DNA of 64,000 nt from Bacillus pseudomycoides (lineage in GTDB: Bacteria > Bacillota > Bacilli > Bacillales > Bacillaceae_G). The stretch is from contig NZ_CP064266.1 in NCBI RefSeq assembly GCF_022811845.1, positions 806,001 to 870,000 on the forward strand. The letters are read 5' to 3'. The notes below the pieces were generated by a model, which was given only the letters and a program-made list of their open reading frames with translations, was not told the DNA's origin and did no database searches. Both the position numbers and the translations under genes were made by a program. Below, in pieces: positions 1 to 8,433 of the stretch (the first letter of the stretch is position 1; each line of letters starts with the position of its first letter).

Positions 1-1070
1 TCGATTTCAAATTGATTCGTTACAGGGTTCTTTTCCTTCTCTTCAGCCAAAATTGCATTTATTTTGCTATCTAATGCCGCATCTTTTTTCTCATAAGAAT
101 AACTATGCGGTGCAAAATCCCTCGCCTGTTTAAATGTATTGTAATACATCGTTACAGATGTTCCAACCGCTGTTAATGTTACCGCACTTAATACTGCAAT
201 TGTTGCTAGTGATTTTGCATTCCCTTTAATGCGATACAATAACTGCGATGTTGTTACCATATTCATACCGTTATAGAAAGATGATTTTTTATGTCTTGCT
301 CGTTTTAGTACAAATACTGTAAAGAACATAAATAGTAAATACGTACCAAGTACCGTTGCCAGTAAAATGTAAAGTGCAACAGTCATAAAGTCTGCATACT
401 TAATTGCTTTAATATACATCAGTGATAAGAAATAACCAGAACCAATTAAGAAGATTGAAACTAATGCCATAATAACCGATCCTTTTGGCATTGCTTCTCC
501 TTCACGCTCTGCGCGGAAAAGTTCAATTAATTTAAAACGGTAGATTAAACGATATCCTTGCAATGATGTATAAAGAATAATGGCAAAAAAGATAATGGCT
601 GTATCAATAATTGCAGCCATCGGTACTTCAAAATGCACATTTAGGTTTAATCCCATCATGCTTACTAATAATTCAAGGAATAATTTTGAAAGTACACTAC
701 CAATCGCAATCCCGATTACTAATGACATCAAGCCCATCAACATATTTTCATAAAATAACATTTTACCAATTTGTTTTTTGCGAATTCCTAGCAGTGAATA
801 TAATCCAACTTCTTTTTTACGTTTACGTGTAAAGAAACCGTTAGAGTATATGATAAATACCGCTACGAAAATAATTAGCATCACACTTGATACTTGGAAG
901 GCCCCGCTAATTTTCTTAGAACCTTCTGCTGCTTTTTCCATTTGTGAGTTATATTGCAACGCCTTAAATGTAAAATAAATGACGATGCTAAAGATCATAG
1001 ATGCAAAATATAAAAAATAATCCTTAAAGTTCCGCTGTATGTTGCGGAGGGCAATACTAGATAACGTCAT
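1..1070 (-). CDS. BceB-like (FtsX-family) ABC transporter permease, partial
   Basis: The reading frame starts with ATG at 1070 and runs off the left edge without a stop, so only about 356 N-terminal residues are present. It begins MTLSSIALRNIQRN and shows the FtsX/BceB pattern: one membrane segment near residues 18-38, then the conserved KKEVGLYSLLGIRKKQI cytoplasmic loop and several more hydrophobic segments. Its start overlaps the end of the upstream ATPase gene by 14 nt, so the two are probably translationally coupled. Family members (BceB, PsdB, VraG) work with an ATPase to detoxify and sense cell-wall-active peptides. The substrate here is unknown. The large extracellular domain expected later in the protein lies mostly outside the window. 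Confidence 0.88.
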   Translation of the reverse strand, partial: MTLSSIALRNIQRNFKDYFLYFASMIFSIVIYFTFKALQYNSQMEKAAEGSKKISGAFQVSSVMLIIFVAVFIIYSNGFFTRKRKKEVGLYSLLGIRKKQIGKMLFYENMLMGLMSLVIGIAIGSVLSKLFLELLVSMMGLNLNVHFEVPMAAIIDTAIIFFAIILYTSLQGYRLIYRFKLIELFRAEREGEAMPKGSVIMALVSIFLIGSGYFLSLMYIKAIKYADFMTVALYILLATVLGTYLLFMFFTVFVLKRARHKKSSFYNGMNMVTTSQLLYRIKGNAKSLATIAVLSAVTLTAVGTSVTMYYNTFKQARDFAPHSYSYEKKDAALDSKINAILAEEKEKNPVTNQFEI

Positions 1071-1827
1071 CCATTGCACCTCCGGAAATTGCGGACATTA
1101 CGTCTACTACTTGTTGAAAGAATTGTTTACGAGTTAATTCCCCGCGGTGCAATTCTTTATATAACTCACCATCTTTAATGAAGATAACTCGTTTACAATA
1201 ACTTGCTGCAAATGCATCATGCGTTACCATTAAAATTGTTGAATTATCATATTCATTTAATGACTTCATACTTTCTAATAAGTCTGTTGCTGATTTTGAA
1301 TCAAGAGCTCCTGTTGGCTCGTCCCCAAAAATCATACTTGGATTTGTAACAATTGCACGAGATGCTGCGCAGCGCTGCTTCTGTCCACCAGACACTTGGT
1401 ATGGAAATTGACTTAAAATATGATCAATGCCAAACTTCTTCGCAATTTCAAGAACGCGGCGATCAATTTCATTTGCTTTCACTTTTGATAAAGCAAGTGG
1501 CAGGGCAATATTCTCTTTCACCGTTAGCGTATCTAATAAGTTATAATCTTGGAAAATGAATCCTAAATGATCGCGGCGGAACAATGCTAATTTATCATCA
1601 TTCATTTTCACAATATCTTTTCCGTCAATTAAAATTTCACCATTCGTCGCGTTATCAATTGTAGAAAGAACATTTAAAAGAGTCGTTTTACCAGACCCAG
1701 AAGGTCCCATAATCCCAACGAACTCACCCTCTTGTACTTGTAAGTTAATCCCTTTTAACGCTTCAAATTTATTTCCACCTGTATCGTATACTTTTTTTAT
1801 ATTTTTCGCTTCTAATACTGTTTTCAT
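1057..1827 (-). CDS. BceA-like ABC transporter ATP-binding protein
   Basis: This 256-residue protein has all ATPase motifs: Walker A GPSGSGKT at residues 41-48, signature VSGGQKQR, Walker B MIFGDEPTG and a switch histidine in MVTHD. It matches the MacB/BceA type in size and sequence. Its C-terminal segment (CKRVIFIKDGELYKELHRG) is nearly the same as that of the second ATPase in this window, so the two are paralogues. It should energise the permease encoded immediately downstream. Two BceR-type operators lie upstream, and a TATAGT -10-like hexamer (plus strand 1864-1869) sits about 50 bp downstream of the nearer operator. Induction by a BceRS-type system is therefore likely, but no such regulator gene lies next to this pair. 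Confidence 0.93.
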   Translation of the reverse strand: MKTVLEAKNIKKVYDTGGNKFEALKGINLQVQEGEFVGIMGPSGSGKTTLLNVLSTIDNATNGEILIDGKDIVKMNDDKLALFRRDHLGFIFQDYNLLDTLTVKENIALPLALSKVKANEIDRRVLEIAKKFGIDHILSQFPYQVSGGQKQRCAASRAIVTNPSMIFGDEPTGALDSKSATDLLESMKSLNEYDNSTILMVTHDAFAASYCKRVIFIKDGELYKELHRGELTRKQFFQQVVDVMSAISGGAMDDVI

Positions 1828-1900
1828 CTCTATATCCCTCTCTTCTTCTATTATTTATTTTTCACTATATCTAACTTCTACTCTTGCCACTATCGATATT

Positions 1901-1929
1901 TCTTACACAAACATAACAGTTATGTAAGG
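1901..1929. promoter_or_regulatory. BceR-type operator, proximal copy
   Basis: An imperfect dyad with outer arms CTTACA and TGTAAG contains TAACA-GTTA-TGTAA. This fits the TNACA-N4-TGTAA consensus I recall for BceR/PsdR-type response regulators. It lies roughly 58 bp upstream of the presumed start of transcription for the ATPase gene on the minus strand. About 24 of 28 positions match the distal copy at 2018-2046. Confidence 0.6.
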
Positions 1930-2017
1930 GGGTTTAGTAGAAGAAAACGAAATTTAACTTCATGAAATAACTACTTTGTTACTATAGCACCCGGGTATCA
2001 TACCATCCATTCATTCT

Positions 2018-2046
2018 CCTTACAGAAACATTACATTTCTGTAAGG
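2018..2046. promoter_or_regulatory. BceR-type operator, distal copy
   Basis: Perfect 11-bp arms CCTTACAGAAA and TTTCTGTAAGG are separated by 7 nt and contain TTACA-TTTC-TGTAA. The site lies 117 bp from the proximal copy, between the divergent ATPase gene and the AraC-family gene, so it could serve either promoter. Confidence 0.6.
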
Positions 2047-2124
2047 TACCCTATATAATTGTGCACGAAATGTCGGATGAGGTTATTTCATTCCTGCTAT
2101 TCTATTTACAAAGGAGGTCATATG

Positions 2125-2997
2125 ATGGATTCGCTTAAAAATATGAATGCAGCAATACAGTATATTGAAGACAACCTTACAAATGACATTGAATTTAAAG
2201 AAGTGGCAAGGCTAGCTTTCTGCTCAGAATATCATTTTAAAAGAATGTTTTCCTTCCTTGCAGGCATGTCGCTTTCAGAATATATTCGCTGTAGACGCCT
2301 TACTCTTGCAGCATTTGAGCTAAAGGATAGCAGTGTAAAAGTCATTGATATCGCTATGAAATATGGATACAACTCGCCAGATTCTTTTTCACGAGCCTTT
2401 CAAAATCTACATGGGATAACACCATCAGAAGCTAGAAATAGCGGCCATTCTCTTAAAGCTTTCTCGCGAATGATCTTCCAATTATCCATTAAAGGAGGAA
2501 GTGAAATGAACTATCGAATTGAAGAAAAAGAGGTATTTCGCATCGTTGGCATAAAAAAACGGGTACCAATTATTTTCAGCGGTGTAAATCCGGAAATCGC
2601 TTCTATGTGGAAAAGTTTAGACAGTCAATCGATTCACACATTAAAGTCGCTTTCAAACGTTAAACCTACTGGACTTATTAGTGCTTCCACAAATTTTTCT
2701 GAAGGAAGAATGGAGGAAAAAGGAGAACTGGATCACTATATTGGAGTCGCAACAACGAAAGACTGCCCAGATCAGTTCACACACCTTGAAATCCCTGCCT
2801 CAACATGGGCTGTATTCGAAGCAATCGGACCGTTTCCTGATGCACTGCAAAATGTATGGGGACGTATTTATTCTGAATGGTTTCCGTCTTCAAATTATGA
2901 ACAAATGGAAGGTCCTGAAATTCTATGGAATGAAAATAAAGATGTAACCTCACCAAATTTCAAAAGCGAAATATGGATACCCGTTTTGAAAAAGTAG
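2125..2997 (+). CDS. AraC-family regulator with GyrI-like ligand-binding domain
   Basis: The preferred start is the second of two adjacent ATG codons (2122, 2125), 7 nt after AAGGAGG, giving 290 residues. Residues about 1-105 hold two AraC helix-turn-helix units, with the typical second-helix pattern DIAMKYGYNSPDSFSRAFQNLHGITPSEAR. Residues about 130-290 resemble the GyrI/SOUL-like effector domain (AraC_E_bind), which binds small amphipathic molecules in Rob and BmrR relatives. The gene is divergent from the BceAB-like pair and may read the same stress, but target genes cannot be told from sequence. A terminator follows it. Confidence 0.88.
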   Translation: MDSLKNMNAAIQYIEDNLTNDIEFKEVARLAFCSEYHFKRMFSFLAGMSLSEYIRCRRLTLAAFELKDSSVKVIDIAMKYGYNSPDSFSRAFQNLHGITPSEARNSGHSLKAFSRMIFQLSIKGGSEMNYRIEEKEVFRIVGIKKRVPIIFSGVNPEIASMWKSLDSQSIHTLKSLSNVKPTGLISASTNFSEGRMEEKGELDHYIGVATTKDCPDQFTHLEIPASTWAVFEAIGPFPDALQNVWGRIYSEWFPSSNYEQMEGPEILWNENKDVTSPNFKSEIWIPVLKK

Positions 2998-3026
2998 ATC
3001 ATGCATAACATTATTAAAATAAAAGG

Positions 3027-3076
3027 AGCTGTCCCAAAAAGTCGTTTTGAACTACCTTTTGGAGACAGCTTTTTTA
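3027..3076 (+). terminator. Rho-independent terminator after AraC gene
   Basis: Stem arms AGCTGTC (3027-3033) and GACAGCT (3064-3070) enclose a further pairable loop and are followed by a T run. It ends the AraC transcript. The ABC-2 permease gene ends nearby on the opposite strand. Confidence 0.75.
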
Positions 3077-3086
3077 GACTAACGCT

Positions 3087-4661
3087 TCACTTTATCCTTC
3101 TTTTAGACTCATTGCTATACAACACTGCCGTCATAATCAAAATCATTACAACAGCTACAAAAGTAAACATTCTATAGTTTGATATCACAGCAGTACCTAT
3201 AAGAAAGGCAGGAATGACTGCCTGAATCATGCCTCCAAACATACCAAGAAAAGCTCCCATACTCTGTTTCACTACTTGGGTTTCTGACACCCAATCATAA
3301 TAACCAAATCGATTATTTATAAAAATCCCCCATACTGCTGAAAAAAACGAATATGCAATTGGAGTAATTACGAGTAAAATAGAGCTCCACATATCCGTCT
3401 TTAAACCAATCACCATAAGGATAGCGCTAATAATTGATGTAGGTACGCTCAGCGAAAGGTTCATAAGAATTTTACTGTCATAAATCATTTTCGGTGTAAT
3501 AGGGAGTGACTTGATAATCCATACGTTTTTCCCCTCAAGCGATAATGACACACACGTTGTACATGTCATTGAAATCATTGCTGAGATTACAAATGGAGCA
3601 ACCTTTTGTAAAAGCGTTTCAATTCCAGGATATCCAATGAATTGACTTGGCCCTACTACAACGACTGCAAGTGAGAATATGACTGCCATGACAACCCCCA
3701 TACCGATATTAATCACATATACGGTAGAAGAAAAGAAACGCTTCCGTTCTTTTTTATATAATGCAATCAATACATTTTCTTTCTTCATCCGATTAATCTT
3801 GTAATCGGAACGCATATGGTACGTAGAAATCCCTGTATTGATTTGCTTATATTTGAAAGAGAGTATTTTCACAAACAGATAATACCAAATAACAGATATT
3901 CCAACAAAAAGGATAAAAGCTCCCATATCAGCATTCACAATTGCTTTTTGAAAAATGTTAGCTAGCGGATACACTTTAGTCAATTGCTCTGAAACGATGA
4001 CTCCAATTCCTTCTAAATCATTCAAACTATATTTCGTATTTCCCTGATTAAATATAAAATAGCCAAAGATCATCATTGCTATCAAACTCAAAATCGTAGT
4101 AATTCTATTCGCATATCTAAATTTAGAAGCGATCGCCGTAATACACGCACCAAAAACAGCTGCGATTGTTGTTGGAATTAGTGAGACTGTAAACAAAGTT
4201 ATGAACCACATGAAATAGAAAGGCACTGATGGATTCTCATATATACAATATACAACCCCCATCGGCAGCATGATTATGATTGAAAAAAATGTATTGAGCA
4301 CGTACAAATACAAAAATCTACTAGCAATAACAGTACTTACGCTAATCGGTAACGACATCAAGAAATCATAATCTCTAAAAGCAAAAAGCTCTCCATGCGC
4401 CTTAAACATCGTAAAAAACAAAACTAATACACTGCTAATAACAAATGCATAAACTGGAATAACTTCTCCTATCCCTAGTTGTACTAATCCATATGCTGAG
4501 GCTCCACAGTATAGCATCAACATGACAAAAACCAATGCAATGGTTGCTGAAATTAAAATTTTATTCTGCTTCTTTTTCTTATCTTTTTCATATTTAAACA
4601 TATTGAGGCCGAGCTGCGTGATGAAACGAATTTTTAAAAGAGCCAGCATATTACTTCTCAT
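3087..4661 (-). CDS. ABC-2 type transporter permease
   Basis: A very hydrophobic protein of about 524 residues with roughly a dozen predicted membrane segments. Residues about 85-105 (FTMFKAHGELFAFRDYDFLMSLPIS) carry the pattern of large Gram-positive ABC-2 exporter permeases. The ATG at 4661 is preferred because AAGGTG lies 7 nt upstream; an ATG at 4649 is possible. Its start lies inside the last codons of the ATPase gene upstream, so the two are probably co-translated. The substrate is unknown. Such exporters in Bacillus are linked to bacteriocin or peptide export or immunity, and the neighbouring sdpRI genes would fit that, but this is inference. Confidence 0.85.
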   Translation of the reverse strand: MRSNMLALLKIRFITQLGLNMFKYEKDKKKKQNKILISATIALVFVMLMLYCGASAYGLVQLGIGEVIPVYAFVISSVLVLFFTMFKAHGELFAFRDYDFLMSLPISVSTVIASRFLYLYVLNTFFSIIIMLPMGVVYCIYENPSVPFYFMWFITLFTVSLIPTTIAAVFGACITAIASKFRYANRITTILSLIAMMIFGYFIFNQGNTKYSLNDLEGIGVIVSEQLTKVYPLANIFQKAIVNADMGAFILFVGISVIWYYLFVKILSFKYKQINTGISTYHMRSDYKINRMKKENVLIALYKKERKRFFSSTVYVINIGMGVVMAVIFSLAVVVVGPSQFIGYPGIETLLQKVAPFVISAMISMTCTTCVSLSLEGKNVWIIKSLPITPKMIYDSKILMNLSLSVPTSIISAILMVIGLKTDMWSSILLVITPIAYSFFSAVWGIFINNRFGYYDWVSETQVVKQSMGAFLGMFGGMIQAVIPAFLIGTAVISNYRMFTFVAVVMILIMTAVLYSNESKRRIK

Positions 4662-5367
4662 CGGCAAGCACCTTCATAAAGATCTCTTCTAATGAATGTT
4701 CCTTTATTAAAGACTTTACTTCCCCTGAGATTGCTAGTTTCCCTTTATGAATCATCGCTATCTTATGGCATAACTTCTCTGCTACATCTAATACATGAGT
4801 AGAAAAGAAGATCGCACTTCCTGATTCACAAAGTTCCTTCATCATCCCCTTAAGTACAAGAGCCGCCTTTGGATCGAGACCAACAAAAGGCTCGTCTAAA
4901 ACCAATAATTTCGGATGATGCACAACTGCCGATATAATCGCTACTTTTTGTTTCATACCGTGTGAGTAAGATGAGATTAAATCTCCCAAATATGGTGTAA
5001 TCTCAAAAGCATCCCCATATTTTTGTATCCGTTCCTCTCTGTCTTTTGCTGATACCCCAAAAACATCAGCGACAAAGTTCAAATATTGAATTCCCGTTAA
5101 TTGCTCATATAAATCTGGATTATCAGGAATGTATGCCATTGCTTTCTTACACGTAATCGGGTCCTTTTTTACTGAATGTCCATCAACAAAAATCTCGCCT
5201 TCCTCGAAATCTATCACACCTACTAGCGATTTAATCGTCGTACTTTTCCCCGCACCGTTATGTCCGATAAACCCAAAAATATCTCCTGCTTGAACAGTTA
5301 AACTCAAATCATCTACTGCTTTTTTGCCACCTTTGTAGGTTTTACTAAAATTGATGATTTCTAACAT
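4651..5367 (-). CDS. ABC-2 type transporter ATP-binding protein
   Basis: The start is the ATG at 5367 preceded by GGGGGAG; a TTG further upstream overlaps that ribosome-binding site. The 238-residue protein has Walker A GHNGAGKS, a variant signature (SSYSHGMKQKVAI), Walker B LLVLDEPFVGLDPKA and the H-loop FFSTHVLD. This is the CcmA/NatA-like class that pairs with ABC-2 permeases. It overlaps the permease gene by about 11 nt at its 3' end. It ends in the typical DELEE-like tail (EHSLEEIFMKVL) of this class. Confidence 0.92.
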   Translation of the reverse strand: MLEIINFSKTYKGGKKAVDDLSLTVQAGDIFGFIGHNGAGKSTTIKSLVGVIDFEEGEIFVDGHSVKKDPITCKKAMAYIPDNPDLYEQLTGIQYLNFVADVFGVSAKDREERIQKYGDAFEITPYLGDLISSYSHGMKQKVAIISAVVHHPKLLVLDEPFVGLDPKAALVLKGMMKELCESGSAIFFSTHVLDVAEKLCHKIAMIHKGKLAISGEVKSLIKEHSLEEIFMKVLADEK

Positions 5368-5508
5368 GAACTCTCCCCCAAACAATTTAGACTCGCGTAT
5401 AACAAGACTGAATATTCAGACCTATATAACTTAAATGACACGTAATAAGACTTCATCCTTACCACATATCATTACTTGCAAACTTCCTTACAGAATCGTA
5501 TCTACTAT

Positions 5509-6141
5509 TTATAGTTGTTCCTTTTTATATAAAATATAAGAATATCCATTCGTTAGCACCACAGCAATTAATATCATTGCAAACATCATATAAGATCTCC
5601 AATCAGCTGGCACAACAATACTTACAATCATCACAAGTCCTAAAACTACAAATACCTTTCCGCTAAAACGGTGTGTTTTCCGCCAAACTTCTTCATTACT
5701 GAGTGTCCACGGGTTACGCATACCCACAAAGAAATTCGGTTTACACTGCGGTAAATAATTACCAATGATTAAAAATAAAATTCCAACCAGTAATTCGGGG
5801 ACCCGATTAATAAATAATTTATAACCTAAGCCATTTGTAATGATATCTATGTTTCCGATAAATAAGACAACTAGCAGGCTATTATTTATCATCATCAAAG
5901 CTTTAGAAAACTTTTCATAGTTTTCTTTCTTTGGATCAATCTTTTGTAAAACATTTAAAAATACATAACAACCAATCATGATACCAACCATTGACATCAT
6001 TCCAGTTAATTTCGATGAAAACCCATCAGCAGTGCCCCCGCTCCAATGCGTTGCAATTGTATTTGGTAAATGAGGCCATGCAATGACCCAAGCTAGTAAT
6101 GTGATACTGATTAGTATGATTGCAAAAAGGTGTTTCTTCAT
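5509..6141 (-). CDS. sdpI: SdpI-family immunity protein
   Basis: A 210-residue membrane protein. The N-terminal part carries the DUF1648 pattern (LPNTIATHWSGGTADGFSSK, residues about 26-45) and the C-terminal part the SdpI motif (FFVGMRNPWTLSNEEVWRKTHRFSGK). Six hydrophobic segments are visible. In B. subtilis SdpI protects against the cannibalism toxin SDP and also sequesters the repressor SdpR at the membrane. Here it overlaps sdpR by 4 nt (ATGA), the same gene pair, but no sdpABC toxin operon lies in the window. A general role as a peptide-immunity or sensor protein is therefore likely, without a known cognate toxin. Confidence 0.87.
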   Translation of the reverse strand: MKKHLFAIILISITLLAWVIAWPHLPNTIATHWSGGTADGFSSKLTGMMSMVGIMIGCYVFLNVLQKIDPKKENYEKFSKALMMINNSLLVVLFIGNIDIITNGLGYKLFINRVPELLVGILFLIIGNYLPQCKPNFFVGMRNPWTLSNEEVWRKTHRFSGKVFVVLGLVMIVSIVVPADWRSYMMFAMILIAVVLTNGYSYILYKKEQL

Positions 6142-6410
6142 TTCCCCTCTCCCCCTTTATTCGTAAACGTAAACACCCAAGTTAATAAATCTTGAAACAC
6201 AGTTGTGTTTAAGGAATACACAACAAATTGCCCTCTTTTTTCATCTTGTATAAGTTCCGCGTTTTTAAGCGCACTTAAATGATGCGAAATACTTGGCTTT
6301 GTCATATTGAAATGTTCGGCGATTTCTCCAGCCGTTAAATCGCCTTCTTTTAATAAGTCTAAAATCTTTCGCCTTGTTGGGTCTGCTAATGCTTTAAATG
6401 CTTGGTTCAA
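6138..6410 (-). CDS. sdpR: ArsR-family autorepressor SdpR
   Basis: A winged-helix ArsR-type repressor: residues 1-20 NQAFKALADPTRRKILDLL, recognition helix MTKPSISHHLSALKNA. The TTG at 6410 is chosen because GGAAG lies about 7 nt upstream and the resulting 90 residues match the length and beginning of B. subtilis SdpR. A GTG at 6428 has no ribosome-binding site. It has no ArsR metal-binding CxC motif. In B. subtilis SdpR represses its own operon until SdpI captures it on toxin binding. A candidate operator lies just upstream at 6436-6459. Confidence 0.87.
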   Translation of the reverse strand: MNQAFKALADPTRRKILDLLKEGDLTAGEIAEHFNMTKPSISHHLSALKNAELIQDEKRGQFVVYSLNTTVFQDLLTWVFTFTNKGGEGK

Positions 6411-6435
6411 TGCCTTTCTTCCTTTCACTAATTAG

Positions 6436-6459
6436 ACATTTAGATATTTACCTAAATGT
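6436..6459. promoter_or_regulatory. Candidate SdpR operator
   Basis: Perfect 8-bp inverted repeat ACATTTAG-N8-CTAAATGT, 25 bp upstream of the chosen sdpR start. Its position and symmetry suit an autorepressing ArsR-type dimer. Confidence 0.5.
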
Positions 6460-6615
6460 TAAAATAAAAAATATAAATTGTCAATTCTATCCAAAGTCCT
6501 TTTTACTTTTTCCACTTTTGCCCTATACTGTTTACTAACGCTTGTTGCAACATAATGAAAAGACAAGAAACACATGGTACACTATAGCTACAATTGTTTT
6601 TTAGGAGGAATAACT

Positions 6616-7311
6616 ATGTATAAAATTCTAATCGTTGAAGACGATCCAAATATCTCATCTTTACTACAATCACATATTCAAAAATACGGCTATGAAGCCA
6701 TTGTTGCAGATAACTTTGATGATATTATGGATTCTTTTAATAGAGTGAAACCACATCTTGTATTACTTGATGTGAACTTACCAAAATTCGATGGTTTTTA
6801 TTGGTGTCGTCAAATTCGTCATGAATCTACTTGCCCAATTATTTTCATTTCTGCGCGCGCAGGTGAAATGGAACAAATTATGGCGATCGAAAGTGGAGCG
6901 GATGATTATATTACGAAACCATTCCATTATGATGTTGTTATGGCGAAAATTAAAGGTCAATTACGCCGTATTTACGGTGATTATGCACCAAATATTTCAG
7001 AACGAATTGTTGAAGTTGAAGGTCTAAAATTATTCCCTGAACGACCAGAAATTCACTTTGGAAGTGAGCAAGTTCTTATTACAAAGAAAGAAGCAATCTT
7101 AGCTGAAATGCTATTATCTAAATTCCCACGTACAGCAAGCCGCGAAGATTTATTAGCTGCACTTTGGGACGATGAAAGTTTCGTTGAAGAGAATACACTA
7201 AACGTAAACATTACACGGCTTCGTAAGAAATTCAATGAGCTTGGTATTGAAAATGCAATTGAAACCGTACGCGGATTAGGGTATCGTTTGAACGCAACTT
7301 GGAGTGAATAA
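6616..7311 (+). CDS. BceR-like response regulator (OmpR type)
   Basis: The start is the ATG at 6616, with AGGAGGA 6 nt upstream, giving 231 residues. The receiver domain (residues 1-115) has acidic residues E8, D9 and D10, phospho-acceptor D52 in LVLLDVNLP, and the conserved lysine K101 in ITKPF. An OmpR-type winged helix fills residues about 130-231 and ends in the typical GLGYRLNA. The kinase gene follows after 2 nt. Systems of this kind respond to flux through a partner ABC transporter and turn on that transporter. The operators at 1901-2046 fit its expected site type. Confidence 0.93.
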   Translation: MYKILIVEDDPNISSLLQSHIQKYGYEAIVADNFDDIMDSFNRVKPHLVLLDVNLPKFDGFYWCRQIRHESTCPIIFISARAGEMEQIMAIESGADDYITKPFHYDVVMAKIKGQLRRIYGDYAPNISERIVEVEGLKLFPERPEIHFGSEQVLITKKEAILAEMLLSKFPRTASREDLLAALWDDESFVEENTLNVNITRLRKKFNELGIENAIETVRGLGYRLNATWSE

Positions 7312-7313
7312 TC

Positions 7314-8336
7314 ATGAAATTATTTTTGCGTGATCATTTTTCATTTTTTCTATTATATGCATTAAACTTCGGTATCATTTTTATTCTATATGATGCAGTA
7401 GATGGCTTCCAAAACAACAAGTTCTACTTTATTGTATTAAGTTTATATTTATTTATTTGCTTCCTTGCTTATCGTTATGTTCGCAATCGCAGAATGTATC
7501 ACAGATTAAGTGAGCCACCTGAAAAAATGGAAGATGCGTTTATTGAAAGAGCAACGGCACCGATGCCACATGGCGTAAATGAACTTGTTCGTACGCAATA
7601 TCGCCTATTCCAAAAAGAGCTACAAACATATGAAGTAAAACAACAAGAACATCAACTCTTTATTAACCACTGGGTGCATCAAATGAAAACACCCGTTTCT
7701 ATTATGCAGCTTATGGTACTCGAAATGGAAGATGAACATCTCATTCCTAAGTTTAAGAAAGAACTAGAAAGATTAAATCAAGGACTAGATATGGCATTAT
7801 ATATGGCAAGGCTCAATAACTTCCACGAAGACTTTCATGTAGAAACGATTTCACTTAAAGATGCCGTGACAAAAAATATTAATGGTCTAAAAGAACTCTT
7901 TATTCGAAATGGTGTTTTCCCCGTTCTAGAAGTTCATTCTGATCTGAAGGTCGCTTCAGATGCAAAGTGGTTAAAGTTTATTATTTATCAATTAATGACA
8001 AATGCTGTTCGTTATTCTGGTGAGCGCGGAAAGAAAGTTTTCTTGTCCGCTTATCGAAATGGAAAAGACATTATTTTAGAAGTTCGTGATGAAGGCGTTG
8101 GTATCCCGCAGGAAGATATTCGAAGAGTATTTGAGCCATTTTATACAGGGAAAAATGGACGTACTTTTGGTGAATCAACTGGTATGGGGCTTTATATTGT
8201 AAGTAAAATTTGCTCTTATTTAGGTCATTCCGTGAAGTTAGACTCTGAAGTAGGTAAAGGGACGAGTATTAAAATCATCTTCTATAACGCTGCGAATAAT
8301 CAAACGGACGTTGACGCAGGGAAGGTGACAGAATAA
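7314..8336 (+). CDS. BceS-like intramembrane-sensing histidine kinase
   Basis: A 340-residue kinase with two membrane segments (about 8-28 and 36-56) and almost no extracellular loop between them, the hallmark of intramembrane-sensing kinases that listen to a BceAB-type transporter. The phospho-accepting histidine is H122 in HWVHQMKTPVS. The ATPase part has the N box YQLMTNAVRYS, G1 DEGVGIP and G2 STGMGLYIV. It is 2 nt from the response regulator and is followed by a hairpin terminator, so the two-component genes can be expressed at a basal level apart from the transporter genes. Confidence 0.93.
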   Translation: MKLFLRDHFSFFLLYALNFGIIFILYDAVDGFQNNKFYFIVLSLYLFICFLAYRYVRNRRMYHRLSEPPEKMEDAFIERATAPMPHGVNELVRTQYRLFQKELQTYEVKQQEHQLFINHWVHQMKTPVSIMQLMVLEMEDEHLIPKFKKELERLNQGLDMALYMARLNNFHEDFHVETISLKDAVTKNINGLKELFIRNGVFPVLEVHSDLKVASDAKWLKFIIYQLMTNAVRYSGERGKKVFLSAYRNGKDIILEVRDEGVGIPQEDIRRVFEPFYTGKNGRTFGESTGMGLYIVSKICSYLGHSVKLDSEVGKGTSIKIIFYNAANNQTDVDAGKVTE

Positions 8337-8355
8337 TGAACATAACATGTTTCGG

Positions 8356-8390
8356 AAAAATGTATGAGAACTTACCCTCATACATTTTTT
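8356..8390 (+). terminator. Terminator between kinase and transporter genes
   Basis: 13-bp stem AAAAATGTATGAG / CTCATACATTTTT with an 8-nt loop and terminal T run. It probably separates expression of the two-component genes from the inducible transporter genes. Confidence 0.75.
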
Positions 8391-8433
8391 GCAAAACGAC
8401 TCAAACTATATCTTCTATTTGGAGGTATACATC

